Positions 1 to 8,120 of a stretch of DNA of 64,000 nucleotides are shown piece after piece. Source of the stretch: an uncultured Oscillospiraceae bacterium (lineage in GTDB: Bacteria > Bacillota > Clostridia > Oscillospirales > Oscillospiraceae); assembly GCA_910583885.1 (NCBI GenBank), contig CAJUAC010000007.1:12690-76689 (forward strand). Reading direction: 5' to 3'. Within the stretch, counting starts at the first letter, position 1, and each line of letters begins with the position of its first letter. A model generated the notes under the pieces. That model saw only the letters and a program-made list of their open reading frames with translations. It was not told the DNA's origin and did no database searches. The translations under genes were made by a program, and so were the position numbers.

Positions 1-20
1 CAGATCCTCCAGCCCATCGC

Positions 21-824
21 CTATTTCCTCCGCTTCCTGCCGTAGAACCCGGCCAGCAGGGCGGCAGTCACCGCCACCACCCCGCCTACCAGGAGGTAGG
101 GGGCATAGCCCGCGGCTGGCAGCACCGGCTTCTGCGCCGGGGTCAGCTGGGCCTGCTCCACCTGCCGGAGGGGGAAATCCGTGCCATCCGGGTCATCCAG
201 GCAGAACCAGCCCTCCAGATGGCCGTACATGTACCCCACAAATCCCCAGGTGCGGCCATCCTCATCCGTGAACACCGACCGGATATAGCTCCTGTCGTCC
301 GCTGTGCCGGTCAGGTTGCCGATCACATCCGCCCCCCAGTCGGAGAGCTGGAATGTCTGCTTCACCTCCGGCGCACCAGGGTACTCAAAGAAATTTATAC
401 AGGTATCCGTTCCGCTGTAGCCCGCGAATTCACCGCCGTAGTCCCGGATCTGCCCGGCGTACTCCTCTTGGAAGCTGCGGTAATCGTAGATCTGCGCCAG
501 CTCCGCCAGTTCCACCCAGCCGGAAATCTCCTGCCCATCCACCTGCCGGTTGGTGAGGCCCCAGTCCTGGTAGGTATAGCCAATCCATAACCGCTCGCCA
601 TTCTCATACTGGGCGATCACGGCGCTGCCACCGGGGGCGTCCCAGAGGGTGACAAAGCCCGCTTCACCGTTGGCGAGGTAGCCCCGATCCTCGTACTGGC
701 AGCTTTCCCGGTGCTGCTCGTAAAAGTGGTTGCTGTGCGGCTCCCACATGAGGTCCGCCCGGGCCGGGATCTCCAGGGAAAGCGCCGCAGCCAGTGCCAG
801 CAGGAATATGCAAATTCGCTTCAT
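21..824 (-). CDS. Secreted, C-terminally membrane-anchored SH3-like protein
   Basis: A 267-residue protein with an N-terminal signal peptide (MKRICIFLLALAAALSL, predicted cut after ARA at about residue 23) and one hydrophobic segment near the C-terminus (about residues 242-260) followed by the basic tail GRKRRK, so most of the chain should lie outside the cell, held by the C-terminal helix. Residues about 48-110 (GYLANGEAGFVTLWDAPGGS..., ...GWVELAEL) resemble a bacterial SH3 domain; a second similar stretch may follow at 150-215. The ribosome binding site AAAGGAGG lies just upstream. I recognise no enzyme motif. Function unknown; cell-wall or envelope binding is an inference from the fold. 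Confidence 0.7.
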   Translation of the reverse strand: MKRICIFLLALAAALSLEIPARADLMWEPHSNHFYEQHRESCQYEDRGYLANGEAGFVTLWDAPGGSAVIAQYENGERLWIGYTYQDWGLTNRQVDGQEISGWVELAELAQIYDYRSFQEEYAGQIRDYGGEFAGYSGTDTCINFFEYPGAPEVKQTFQLSDWGADVIGNLTGTADDRSYIRSVFTDEDGRTWGFVGYMYGHLEGWFCLDDPDGTDFPLRQVEQAQLTPAQKPVLPAAGYAPYLLVGGVVAVTAALLAGFYGRKRRK

Positions 825-846
825 TTCAAAAACCTCCTTTGGTAAT

Positions 847-872
847 CATTCTTTTTCTTAAAAGAAAAAGAA
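847..872. repeat. AT-rich perfect palindrome
   Basis: A 26-bp A/T palindrome (ATTCTTTTTCTT, AA, AAGAAAAAGAAT) lies in the gap between the small membrane protein and the SH3-like gene, a few bases upstream of the latter's ribosome binding site. It could fold in RNA of either strand. It is not a classical GC stem terminator, and its role is unknown. Confidence 0.4.
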
Positions 873-917
873 TCAAAAAGAACTTAAAACAGATTGATCT
901 CCCCAGCCGCCCACATC

Positions 918-1265
918 CTAAAAGGAAAGAGGGGGAAACAGGCTTATTACGCATCCAGTCCCATAGGAGAACGCATTGGCCAGCAGGGAGAAGAGGAACG
1001 GCCGCCGCAGCTGCTCAGAGAAGGCCTTGTAGCAGCGCCACTCCACCACCACCGCGCCGCACTCCAGCACGGCGGCAGCCAGGGCTGGGCTCCAATGACC
1101 AAGGCCCACGGCGGTATGATAGAGCAGCACCACAGGCGGATTGGTCAGGCAGTTCACCAGGGCCGCCAGGGCCAGCTCCCGCCGTCCCCGGAGGCCCCAC
1201 GCCAGAGCAAAGCCCTCCTCCAGCAGCAGCGTGAGCAGCAGGGAAACCACCAGCGCCGTCAGCAA
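918..1265 (-). CDS. Small polytopic membrane protein of unknown function
   Basis: About 115 residues with three to four hydrophobic segments. The conserved-looking core (EGFALAWGLRGRRELALAALVN, LTNPPVVLL, LECGAVVVEWRCYK, LLANAFSYGTG) recalls a small clostridial membrane protein family without known function. The frame is open further upstream, but I place the start at a TTG (1265-1263) because GGGGAAGGGGG precedes it and it overlaps the stop of the MFS gene (TTGCTGA), which suggests translational coupling. Start confidence is moderate. Confidence 0.6.
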   Translation of the reverse strand: MLTALVVSLLLTLLLEEGFALAWGLRGRRELALAALVNCLTNPPVVLLYHTAVGLGHWSPALAAAVLECGAVVVEWRCYKAFSEQLRRPFLFSLLANAFSYGTGCVISLFPPLSF

Positions 1266-2266
1266 CGCGCCACCCCCTTCCCCAAGGGGCCCCACAGCAG
1301 GGCCAGGCTCACCAGGGCTGCAGCCGCATAGGCCCAGGGCCCGGACAGCATGCTGGGCCAGCCCAAAAAGGAGGGGAGGAACCCCAGGAACAGCGCGAAT
1401 GTCAGCAGGCCAAAGGTAAATCCCTTGGCTCCCGGCATAGCCCGGGCTGCTGCCCAAAGGGTGACGGGCATGGTCATATTGAAGAGGAAGACAGCCAAGA
1501 TGCCCGACAGCGGCAGGACCGAGAACAGGTACAGCGCCCCCGCCGCTCCCAGGCTCCAGAGGGACGACTGCCTGGGGCCCAGTGCATCCATGGCAAAGCC
1601 TCCGGCTGTCTTACCCAATACCAAGGCCAGGGCAAGCAGCATCGCCCAGCTCCCCTCCCCCTTCCAGGGGAAGGACTGGTTCATACCCATATAGGAGCGC
1701 AGTACCACCACCAGGAACAGCGGCAGGAGGACGCCATACCCGCCGGGGGCGGAGAAATCCAGCGGAACATTGCGGGGGCCAGGCCGCCGCTGGTACATCC
1801 ACGCAATCGCCGCCCCCAGCGCGAGAAGCCCTGCCGGGGCTATCCACAGTGCAGGGTGGCCTCCCCTGCCCCAGGCGGCCCCGATGGACAGCCCCAGCGC
1901 CCCCGGGGAGACGAAGACGCCGAGGGCGGCGGCATACTGCTCACTGCTGTTGAGTACGTCCATACCCCCGCCCAGGTGGAAGAGGGCGTTCCCCATCCCC
2001 GCAATGACAGCGGTGGGGACCGGCTGGGGGAGGAGGAAGGCTAAGGCCGTCAGGAGGCAGCCGCTGGCCGCCACCAGGCCATTCCGGTTCCACTGGCCAG
2101 CCAGCAGGCCCAGGGGCATTTGCAATGCAAAGGCACAGAAGTTGTAGAGCAGCAGGCACAGCGAGAAGGAGGGGGCGTCTGCCATGGTTCGGAAGACCAG
2201 GAGGGCGCAGCTCAGGTCCACCCAGAGATGGGACAGGCTGTAGAGGGCTAACAGGGATTTTCTCAT
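1259..2266 (-). CDS. Major facilitator superfamily transporter
   Basis: A 335-residue, very hydrophobic protein with about ten to eleven membrane helices. The N-terminus MRKSLLALYSLSHLWVDLSC matches the HxWVD-type opening of clostridial MFS proteins related to the fosmidomycin-resistance group. The substrate cannot be read from sequence. The start at 2266 is chosen because AAAGGGGTG sits nine bases upstream; a longer upstream extension is open but lacks such a site. It is the first gene of a pair with the small membrane protein and lies downstream of the cobU terminator, so it is probably transcribed separately from cobT-cobU. Confidence 0.75.
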   Translation of the reverse strand: MRKSLLALYSLSHLWVDLSCALLVFRTMADAPSFSLCLLLYNFCAFALQMPLGLLAGQWNRNGLVAASGCLLTALAFLLPQPVPTAVIAGMGNALFHLGGGMDVLNSSEQYAAALGVFVSPGALGLSIGAAWGRGGHPALWIAPAGLLALGAAIAWMYQRRPGPRNVPLDFSAPGGYGVLLPLFLVVVLRSYMGMNQSFPWKGEGSWAMLLALALVLGKTAGGFAMDALGPRQSSLWSLGAAGALYLFSVLPLSGILAVFLFNMTMPVTLWAAARAMPGAKGFTFGLLTFALFLGFLPSFLGWPSMLSGPWAYAAAALVSLALLWGPLGKGVARC

Positions 2267-2325
2267 GGGAATCACCCCTTTCACTTCCTTAGACGGGATC
2301 CGGAGGAAAATGTGCCACATGGCAG

Positions 2326-2355
2326 AAAAAAAGACGGGCCTGATCCCGGCCCGTC
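2326..2355 (-). terminator. Intrinsic terminator of cobT-cobU
   Basis: On the minus strand an 8-bp GC stem (GACGGGCC / GGCCCGTC, 2333-2355) is followed by seven T residues (2326-2332). It lies 38 bases past the cobU stop codon. Confidence 0.85.
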
Positions 2356-2392
2356 CCCCAGGCAGCACTCCACCGCGCTGGCCATCACACTG

Positions 2393-2950
2393 TTATGCCC
2401 TGCCCGGCAGGCCCCCTCCGGGGACTGGCAGACCGCATACCACCTCCACCACCTGCTCCGCCATGGTGGCCAGCGCACAGTGGAGCGCCCCCAGCTGCCG
2501 GATATAGGCGGCGGTCTCCGCATCGTAGGCGAGGCCGTCCCGGAACACGTCACTGCTGACGATGACCAGCAGCCCTGCCCGCTCCAGCAGGGCGCGCACC
2601 CCGGCCAGGATCCGCTCCTCAGCCCCGGCCCCAGCTCCGCCAGGGGCCCAGAGCTCATTGGCCAGCAGGTTCCCCAGATCCTCCAACAGGACATCATCCC
2701 CCGGCAGGACAGCGGCCCCGCCGATATCCACCGGCCGCTCGATGGTGACGAAAGCCCGGCCAGCCGCCGCGCCGTGGGCGGCCCGCATCGCCCGGTGGCG
2801 GGCAATCCGCTGCCGGGCCTCCTCCCCTGCGCCCTCCATAGCGGCCAGGTACACCGCCCGCTGGCCCGCCTGGGCCAGCAGGAACTTTTCTGCATAGGCG
2901 GATTTGCCGCTGCCGCTGCCGCCAATGACCAGCACCAGCCGCCCGCTCAC
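2393..2950 (-). CDS. cobU: Adenosylcobinamide kinase / adenosylcobinamide-phosphate guanylyltransferase
   Basis: A 185-residue cytoplasmic enzyme of the late cobalamin pathway: it phosphorylates adenosylcobinamide and then transfers GMP to make adenosylcobinamide-GDP. The P-loop GGSGSGKS is at residues 10-17, and RIARHRAMR... and VSSDVF segments are typical of the CobU/CobP family at normal length. It starts with GTG (2950), overlapping the cobT stop in the sequence GTGA, so the two are translationally coupled. CobT supplies the alpha-ribazole phosphate half of the nucleotide loop, CobU the activated corrinoid. No cobS or corrin-ring gene is beside it. Confidence 0.93.
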   Translation of the reverse strand: MSGRLVLVIGGSGSGKSAYAEKFLLAQAGQRAVYLAAMEGAGEEARQRIARHRAMRAAHGAAAGRAFVTIERPVDIGGAAVLPGDDVLLEDLGNLLANELWAPGGAGAGAEERILAGVRALLERAGLLVIVSSDVFRDGLAYDAETAAYIRQLGALHCALATMAEQVVEVVCGLPVPGGGLPGRA

Positions 2951-4011
2951 AGCGGCTGATAGGCGTCGATGCCGGTCGCCTCAAAGGACGGCATATCGAA
3001 GCGGACCCGCAGGGCCATATCAATCAGTGGCATCACCGACACCGCACCTGTACCCTCCCCCAGGGCCATCCCCAGCCGCAGCAGGGGCGTGAGGCCCAGG
3101 GCCTCCATCACGTACCCCGCCCCCGGCTCGGCGGACAGGTGGGAGGCGGTCAGTACCCCCTGGACATTGGGGCACAGCCGCACTGCCGCCAAGGCTGCCA
3201 CAGTGGAGATAAAGCCGTCCATCACTGCGGGGACCCGGTACAGGGCGCAGCCCAGGTAAAATCCCGTCATGGCGGCAATATCGTAGCCGCCCACCTTGGC
3301 GATCACATCCACCGGATCGGTGGGCTCCGGGCGGTGGAGGGCAATGGCCCGGTCAATGACGGCGACTTTCCGGGCCAGGCCCTCACCGGAGAGGCCCGCC
3401 CCCCGGCCGGTTACTTCACTGGCCGGGCGGCCCAGCAGCACGGCGGTCACCGCACTGGTGGTGGTGGTGTTGCCGATGCCCATCTCCCCGGCGGCCAGAA
3501 GGCCGCAGCGGCCCGACAGCTCCCCGGCCAGCTCCATCCCCGCCAGCAGGACACTCAGGCACTGGCGGCGGGTCATGGCGGGATGCTGGGCCAGGTTTTC
3601 CGTCCCTCTCGCCACCTTGATGCTCCGCATCCCGGGGATCTCCGTCAGCATCCCTGCGTCCACGGGCAGCACCTCCACCCCGGCTACCCCAGCCATACAG
3701 CACACGCTGGCCGCGCCGGAGAGCATGTTCCCGGCCACCACGGCGGTAACGCTGCTGTCCGTCTGGGTGACGCCCTCGGCCACCACGCCATTGTCCGCGC
3801 AGAAGGCGGCAACGCATTTATGGATGTCCCGTTTCAGCGGGGCCACCCCGGCCATCCGTGCCACTGTGTCCTCCAGCAGGCCCAGCCCGTGCAGGGGCTT
3901 TGCCACCGTGTCCCAGCGGCGGCGGGCCTCCTCAATGCTCTCCTGATCCACCGGCTGTACCGCCTGAACAGCCTCTGCCAGCCTCCGCTCCAATACCTCC
4001 AGCTCTTCCAT
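2947..4011 (-). CDS. cobT: Nicotinate-nucleotide-dimethylbenzimidazole phosphoribosyltransferase
   Basis: A 354-residue enzyme that joins the lower-ligand base (for example dimethylbenzimidazole) to ribose phosphate from nicotinate mononucleotide. Family signatures visible are AAGEMGIGNTTTTSAV in the middle and the glutamate-containing LGEGTGAVSVMPLIDMAL near the C-terminus, where the catalytic Glu lies. The ATG at 4011 has AAGGAG upstream. It is the first gene of the cobT-cobU pair. It occupies the place directly after jag where mnmE/mnmG/rsmG are often found in Firmicutes. Confidence 0.95.
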   Translation of the reverse strand: MEELEVLERRLAEAVQAVQPVDQESIEEARRRWDTVAKPLHGLGLLEDTVARMAGVAPLKRDIHKCVAAFCADNGVVAEGVTQTDSSVTAVVAGNMLSGAASVCCMAGVAGVEVLPVDAGMLTEIPGMRSIKVARGTENLAQHPAMTRRQCLSVLLAGMELAGELSGRCGLLAAGEMGIGNTTTTSAVTAVLLGRPASEVTGRGAGLSGEGLARKVAVIDRAIALHRPEPTDPVDVIAKVGGYDIAAMTGFYLGCALYRVPAVMDGFISTVAALAAVRLCPNVQGVLTASHLSAEPGAGYVMEALGLTPLLRLGMALGEGTGAVSVMPLIDMALRVRFDMPSFEATGIDAYQPL

Positions 4012-4049
4012 GGTCTGCTCCTTCCTGTCTTTTGTGGGTTTTCCTGGAT

Positions 4050-4078
4050 ACTATAAGCGCGCAGACGGAAAAAAACAA
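4050..4078 (-). promoter_or_regulatory. cobT: Candidate sigma-A promoter of cobT
   Basis: TTGTTT (4073-4078), a 17-base spacer and TATAGT (4050-4055) on the minus strand. The -35 box lies in the U-tract of the jag terminator, so the cob operon begins immediately after jag transcription ends. I see no cobalamin riboswitch; the 5' leader is only about 35 bases. Confidence 0.5.
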
Positions 4079-4118
4079 CCGCCCGCCGGGCGTTTCCCGG
4101 CGGACGGCCTGTTTTTTT
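4071..4118. terminator. Bidirectional-type terminator after jag
   Basis: A 12-bp stem with one mismatch (4079-4090 against 4096-4107, loop CGTTT) is flanked by A-rich sequence on the left and T7 on the right. In the minus direction it is followed by TTGTTTTTTT, ending the rpmH-to-jag transcript. Confidence 0.85.
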
Positions 4119-4132
4119 GTGATTGGCTGGCC

Positions 4133-5089
4133 TCAGTTCTGCTTGTTCCCGCCTCGGTCATAGGCAACGATCACGCGGCGGTTGGGCTCCGTGCCCATGG
4201 AATAGGTGGTCACACCCTCTACGTTCTGGAGCGCGGTGTGGATAACGTGGCGCTCGTAGGCGTTCATAGGCTCCAGGGTGACATTGCGCTTGTACTTGGC
4301 CACCTTGGCAGCTACCTTGCGGGCCAGGTGCTGGAGGCTCTGCTCCCGCTTCAGGCGGTAGTTCTCTGCATCTACATGGACCCGCACCCGCTTATCCCCG
4401 CCTTTGTTGACGGTGTAGTTGGTCAGCTGCTGGATGGCATCCAGGGTCTCACCCCGGCGGCCGATGAGCTGGCCCAGCTTCTCCCCCTCCAGGATGACCT
4501 TGTAGCGGTTTTCCTCCCCCAGGTAGACCTTTACCTGGGCACTGCTCTCCATATGCTGGAGGAGCCCTGTGAGGAATGTGGTAATCTGCTGCGCCTTCTC
4601 GTCGTGGCAGGGCTCGCCCAAATCCTCAAGCTGCACGGCAACGGCGGGGACGGCCTCCTCCAGCGGCTCAGGGCGGGGACGGCTGGCCGGCTTGCGCTCA
4701 GGACGCTGGCGGGGCCTCTCCGCCCTGGGGGCGGGTGCAGGCTTGGAAGATACCGGGCTCTCTGGTGCGCGGGGGACGGGCGCAGGCTTGGGAGACACCG
4801 GTCCCCCCGGTGTGCGGGGGGCAGGCGCAGGCCTGGGAGATACCGGGCTCTCCGGTGCGCGGGGGGCGGGCGCAGGCCTGGAGGGCGGCGGTGGGGCAGG
4901 TTCCTCATCCTGGAGGCCATAGGTTACGCGGACCTTGGCCGGGCTTGCGCCGATGCCGAAGATCCCCTTCTTAGCACGCTCCAGGATCTCGACGGACACC
5001 TCGTCCCGCTCCAGGCCCAGCTCAGAGAGGGCCTTGCTAATGGCCTCGTCCTCCGTTTTGCCCGTCACATCGATAAATTTAGCCGTCAT
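4133..5089 (-). CDS. jag: Jag/EloR (KhpB) RNA-binding protein
   Basis: A 318-residue RNA-binding regulator of cell elongation found beside yidC in Firmicutes. It has an N-terminal Jag_N domain (residues 1-58, with KKGIFGIG), a proline-rich linker (64-140), a KH domain (GQLIGRRGETL at 206-216, the GxxG loop) and a C-terminal R3H domain (R280-x3-H284, ending NRRVIVAYDRG). The linker contains three to four 15-residue repeats of the type PAPAPRAPESPVSP, unusually long for this family. It follows yidC by 9 bases, in one operon with rnpA and yidD. Confidence 0.93.
   Translation of the reverse strand: MTAKFIDVTGKTEDEAISKALSELGLERDEVSVEILERAKKGIFGIGASPAKVRVTYGLQDEEPAPPPPSRPAPAPRAPESPVSPRPAPAPRTPGGPVSPKPAPVPRAPESPVSSKPAPAPRAERPRQRPERKPASRPRPEPLEEAVPAVAVQLEDLGEPCHDEKAQQITTFLTGLLQHMESSAQVKVYLGEENRYKVILEGEKLGQLIGRRGETLDAIQQLTNYTVNKGGDKRVRVHVDAENYRLKREQSLQHLARKVAAKVAKYKRNVTLEPMNAYERHVIHTALQNVEGVTTYSMGTEPNRRVIVAYDRGGNKQN
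4730..4879 (-). repeat. jag: 45-bp tandem coding repeats in the jag linker
   Basis: About 3.3 tandem copies of a 45-bp unit encode the 15-residue repeat beginning (R/K)PAPAPR. Copy number could vary between strains by slippage without breaking the frame. Confidence 0.75.
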
Positions 5090-5098
5090 AACGAGTTT

Positions 5099-6178
5099 CT
5101 ACTCCTTCTCTTCATAGCGGTCTGCCTGATAGCTGCGGCCCCTGGCATAGGGGCGCTCCCCTACGCGGCCGGCCTCGGTGGTGGAAACCTTCTTCTCGCC
5201 AGGCTTGGGCTTCTGCGGTTTCTTGGGGCGCTGGGGCTCCTGCTCCCGCTGCTCTGCGGCCCGCTTTTTGGCCTCCTCCATGCGCAGCTTCCGGGCGGCC
5301 TCCCGTTTGGCCTCCCGCTCATCCTCCTCGGCGTTGAGCTTGTTCGTGTAGAACCTGCCCAGCACGGACTCGCGGATCATGCCCCACACGCTGTTGGCAA
5401 TCCAGTACACGCCCAGGGCCGCCGGCATGATGAAGCAAATCCATATGGTCATCAGAGGCATCATCAGGTTCATCATTTTCATGCTGGCCTGCTGCTCCTG
5501 GGACTGGCCGTTGCTCTTGCTGATGACGATGGTCTGGATGTACTGCATCACTGCGGCGAGGATGGGGATCAGGACCAGGCCGATCATCGCAGGGGTGAAG
5601 CCCTTGAGCGCCTGCTGGGGCATGGCGCTCAGGTCGACGCCCAGGAAGTTGTAGTCCATCTGGATCAACCCCGGCGTCCCCTCAAAGCTGGACCAGTTGC
5701 GGGAGATGAAGTTGGCCAGGTTGATCTCCTCATAGGCGGAGCTTACATTGCCGGCCGTATATCCCAGGGAGACAGCGGTCTCCCGCAGGGTATTGCAGGC
5801 ATCGGCGCCCAGGCCCATAAAATAGGTGATGGGCTGGCGTATGATGGAGTACAGGGGGACGAGGATGAACATGGGCAGGAGGGACCACAGGCAGCCGCCC
5901 ATGGGGTTGATGCCCTCCTCCTGGTAGAGCTTGGTCAGCTCCTCCTGGTACTTCTGCTGGTTTTTCGCGTACTGCTTTTGCAGCTCGGCCTGCTTACCGG
6001 ACAGCCGGCCCATGCGGACCATGCTGCGCTTGGATTTCATTTGGAATGGGAACATCACCAGGGTGATGACCAGGCTGAAGAGGATGATTGCCACACCGTA
6101 GGAGCCAGTGATGGAGTACATCCATCGCAGCAGCGCGGCAAAGGGCAGGCAGACGATCCTGCCAAAGGTACCAAACAT
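5099..6178 (-). CDS. yidC: Membrane protein insertase YidC/Oxa1 family
   Basis: A 359-residue insertase that puts membrane proteins into the bilayer alone or with SecYEG. It opens with a helix (residues 5-22) and a second helix (26-46), then a charged cytoplasmic hairpin (MKSKRSMVRMGRLSGKQAELQ...), the family segment EEGINPMGGCL at 88-97, and further helices around 98-115, 210-235 and 250-290. The C-terminal 60 residues are strongly Lys/Arg/Glu-rich, fitting a ribosome-binding tail. There is no lipobox cysteine at the N-terminus, unlike SpoIIIJ. GGAGGA precedes the ATG. It lies 35 bases after yidD. Confidence 0.95.
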   Translation of the reverse strand: MFGTFGRIVCLPFAALLRWMYSITGSYGVAIILFSLVITLVMFPFQMKSKRSMVRMGRLSGKQAELQKQYAKNQQKYQEELTKLYQEEGINPMGGCLWSLLPMFILVPLYSIIRQPITYFMGLGADACNTLRETAVSLGYTAGNVSSAYEEINLANFISRNWSSFEGTPGLIQMDYNFLGVDLSAMPQQALKGFTPAMIGLVLIPILAAVMQYIQTIVISKSNGQSQEQQASMKMMNLMMPLMTIWICFIMPAALGVYWIANSVWGMIRESVLGRFYTNKLNAEEDEREAKREAARKLRMEEAKKRAAEQREQEPQRPKKPQKPKPGEKKVSTTEAGRVGERPYARGRSYQADRYEEKE

Positions 6179-6213
6179 GAACAGTTCCTCCGGTCATTTG
6201 TGTCATTTGTGCG

Positions 6214-6429
6214 TCAAGGGACTGGGTCGTACAGATCCCCCTTGTAGAAGGGGTGGCATCGCAAAAACCGCCTGACCGCCAGCCAGCCGCCCTTCATCGC
6301 GCCATATTTTTCAATGGCCTGGGCGGCGTACTGGGAGCAGGTGGGGAGGAAACGGCAGCGGGGGGGCAGGCCCGGGGAGACGTACCTCTGATAGAAGCGG
6401 ATGGCCCGCAGGAGCAGCATTTTTATCAT
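6214..6429 (-). CDS. yidD: Membrane protein insertion efficiency factor YidD
   Basis: A 71-residue peripheral membrane protein that assists YidC-dependent insertion. It shows the family core [20 protein letters not shown] followed by [11 protein letters not shown], with an amphipathic N-terminus. Its ATG overlaps the rnpA stop in ATGA, so the two are coupled. Confidence 0.95.
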   Translation of the reverse strand: MIKMLLLRAIRFYQRYVSPGLPPRCRFLPTCSQYAAQAIEKYGAMKGGWLAVRRFLRCHPFYKGDLYDPVP

Positions 6430-6773
6430 TTGGCGGGCTTCTCCATCAGATCCAGCTCCTGGCAGGCCCTGTAAAAGGCGCCGGTCAGCCGCTGGTAGGG
6501 CCCGTCCACTGCCCGGGAGCGGGCTACCAGGACGATGTCATAGCCCTGGCGCATCTCCAGCTGGGCCAGGCGGTAGACCTCCCGCAGGCGGCGGCGGGCG
6601 CGGTTGCGTACCACGGCGCCGCCCAGCTTGGTGCTCACCGTCACCCCCAGGCGGTTGTGGCCCAGGCGGTTGCGGCGGCAATAGAGCACCAGGAAGGGCG
6701 TCACCGCAGAGCGGCCCTTCCCATACATCCGGCGGAATATGTGGTTTTCCTTGATTGTCACCGTCTTTTTCAC
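6426..6773 (-). CDS. rnpA: Ribonuclease P protein component
   Basis: A 115-residue basic protein that binds the RNase P RNA for 5' maturation of tRNA precursors. The signature RNR stretch ([17 protein letters not shown], about residues 53-69) and the N-terminal [14 protein letters not shown] are present. Gene order rpmH-rnpA-yidD-yidC-jag is conserved. The sequence GTGAAAAAGACGG marks the start with a weak upstream ribosome binding site, so coupling to rpmH through the shared transcript is likely. Confidence 0.95.
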   Translation of the reverse strand: MKKTVTIKENHIFRRMYGKGRSAVTPFLVLYCRRNRLGHNRLGVTVSTKLGGAVVRNRARRRLREVYRLAQLEMRQGYDIVLVARSRAVDGPYQRLTGAFYRACQELDLMEKPAK

Positions 6774-6854
6774 AGCCGGGCCCCTCCCTCCCTGCCGCGC
6801 AGGCGGGCGGCCTGCCCCAGCGGCCCCAGCTGCGCGGCTCCTAAAACCATAGAG

Positions 6855-6881
6855 GGACGGCAGGATGAACTCTTGCCGTCC
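6855..6881 (-). terminator. Hairpin between rpmH and rnpA
   Basis: An 8-bp perfect stem GGACGGCA / TGCCGTCC (extendable with GAGG/CCTC) lies in the 145-base gap between rpmH and rnpA. It lacks a good U tract, so it is more likely an attenuator or processing site that lowers rnpA relative to rpmH than a full terminator. Confidence 0.5.
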
Positions 6882-6918
6882 CCTCGATCTATCATTTGCG
6901 ATGCAAGCTCCGCGAACC

Positions 6919-7053
6919 TCAATGGGTCAGGCGGGCGCGGCCCTTGGCGCGGCGGCGGGCGAGCACCTTGCGGCCATTGGCGGTCCTCATCCTCTTACGG
7001 AAGCCGTGCTCCTTGGAGCGCTGACGCTTTTTGGGCTGGTAGGTACGGAACAT
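6919..7053 (-). CDS. rpmH: 50S ribosomal protein L34
   Basis: A 44-residue very basic protein, [20 protein letters not shown] and so on, with the [17 protein letters not shown] core of L34. It is below the size of most ORF calls. I take the second ATG (7053) because AGGAGG is nine bases upstream of it; an ATG six bases earlier would be too close to that site. It heads the rnpA-yidD-yidC-jag transcript. Confidence 0.95.
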   Translation of the reverse strand: MFRTYQPKKRQRSKEHGFRKRMRTANGRKVLARRRAKGRARLTH

Positions 7054-7178
7054 TTGCATACACCTCCTAATTTCTGTTTTGCGGTGGGGGCCGGAGGCCC
7101 CGCACTACTCGACGGCGGGCGGATTGGGATCCCGCCCCGCAGTTGACTATTTAGGCCCGTAAAATGCAGGCAACAAGT

Positions 7179-7207
7179 ATTATACATAATGAAATCCCAC
7201 GTGTCAA
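7179..7207 (-). promoter_or_regulatory. rpmH: Consensus sigma-A promoter of the rpmH operon
   Basis: Perfect TTGACA (7202-7207), 17-base spacer and perfect TATAAT (7179-7184) on the minus strand. The leader between it and rpmH, about 120 bases, contains a GC hairpin around 7084-7105 (GGGGCC / GGCCCC). No cluster of DnaA boxes is seen here. Confidence 0.85.
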
Positions 7208-7300
7208 CAAAAATTTTCAGATTTCATGGGATAACAGGCTTTGCGGGGCTGTTCCCGCCCGGCGGGCCCCGCCGGGCGCAGCACTGCCGGCATGGGGAGA

Positions 7301-7339
7301 GGGCAGGCACGTGCCGCCTAACGGCGCCTGTGCCTGCCC
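7301..7339. terminator. Strong hairpin after the anti-sigma gene
   Basis: A 10-bp perfect stem GGGCAGGCAC (7301-7310) / GTGCCTGCCC (7330-7339) starts eight bases past the anti-sigma stop. There is no T-run, so termination efficiency is uncertain. A second GC hairpin lies at about 7256-7278. Confidence 0.5.
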
Positions 7340-7346
7340 TTGTTCA

Positions 7347-8120
7347 TTATCCTGCCAGCAGCAGGTAGCCGCTGCCCTCCGGCCCGCCGGGGGCCTCATC
7401 AAAGGCCTCCCCAGCCGCCAGCAGCGCCTCCCGCAGGGCGGCGGCCTCCTCTTCTGTCAGCAGATAGCTGCCGCCGCTCTCCCAGGCAAGGCCCAGCTGC
7501 TCCTCCACCCACGCCCCGGCTGCGGGGCTGGCGGTAGACAGCACCCCGGCGTACTGCTGGTGATCCAGCGAAAGATCCTGCGCCACGCCATCCGCATACT
7601 CCTTGGCACTGCCGGCCGGCATGGCGGCAGGGGGGCCGCCCTCCTCCGGCGCGGCCCTCATCTGGGGTGCGATCCCGCTGTCCTCCGCAGAGAGGGCGCT
7701 GGGCGCCTCCGTACCGGAAGCAGAGCTGCTGCCCACGGCGGCGGAGTGGACAGCCGGCTGCTGGCCCTCGGGTACGCTGCCCGGGCCCTGAAGGCGCAGG
7801 ACCCCCAGTACAGCCACTGCACAGCAGGCCGCCACCGCCGCCCACCGCCGCCAGTAGGGAAATGGGATTGCCTTTTTGCCCGCCGGGCGTTCCTGGGGCG
7901 TCTCCCGCACGCGGGACATGACCTGGCTGGCCAGCCCTGCCGGTGCGGGGACCTCCTCCAGCTGGGCCAATGCGTCATGTATGGCAATCTGGTCGTCAAA
8001 ATAAGCCTGGCAGACGGGGCATCCCGCCATGTGCCCCATCAGCTCCGCCCGGTCCGCCTCGTCTAAAGCGCCGTCAATAAATTCGCTGATGAGAAGCTCG
8101 TATTCCTCACAGGGATTCAT
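7347..8120 (-). CDS. Anti-sigma factor with zinc-finger (ZAS) domain
   Basis: A 257-residue predicted single-pass membrane anti-sigma factor. The N-terminal cytoplasmic part carries the H-x3-C-x2-C zinc motif (H30, C34, C37 in ELMGHMAGCPVCQAYF), followed by one membrane helix (about residues 92-109) and an extracytoplasmic domain of about 145 residues rich in Ala, Gly, Ser and Glu. The start at 8120 follows AAAGGGGG; the gene overlaps the preceding ECF sigma gene by 14 bases, the usual arrangement for a sigma factor and its membrane-bound inhibitor. The signal sensed is unknown. Confidence 0.85.
   Translation of the reverse strand: MNPCEEYELLISEFIDGALDEADRAELMGHMAGCPVCQAYFDDQIAIHDALAQLEEVPAPAGLASQVMSRVRETPQERPAGKKAIPFPYWRRWAAVAACCAVAVLGVLRLQGPGSVPEGQQPAVHSAAVGSSSASGTEAPSALSAEDSGIAPQMRAAPEEGGPPAAMPAGSAKEYADGVAQDLSLDHQQYAGVLSTASPAAGAWVEEQLGLAWESGGSYLLTEEEAAALREALLAAGEAFDEAPGGPEGSGYLLLAG

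Noticed and set aside
4012..4070. Cobalamin riboswitch ahead of cobT
   Set aside because: The leader is only about 35-60 bases, too short, and no B12 box was seen.
4010..6247. Very long plus-strand frame opposite jag and yidC
   Set aside because: It is the shadow of two well-supported minus-strand genes in GC-rich sequence; no start signals and low-complexity product.
7054..7346. Possible oriC upstream of rpmH
   Set aside because: No cluster of TTATCCACA-like DnaA boxes and no dnaA or dnaN nearby; the region is explained by a promoter and hairpins.
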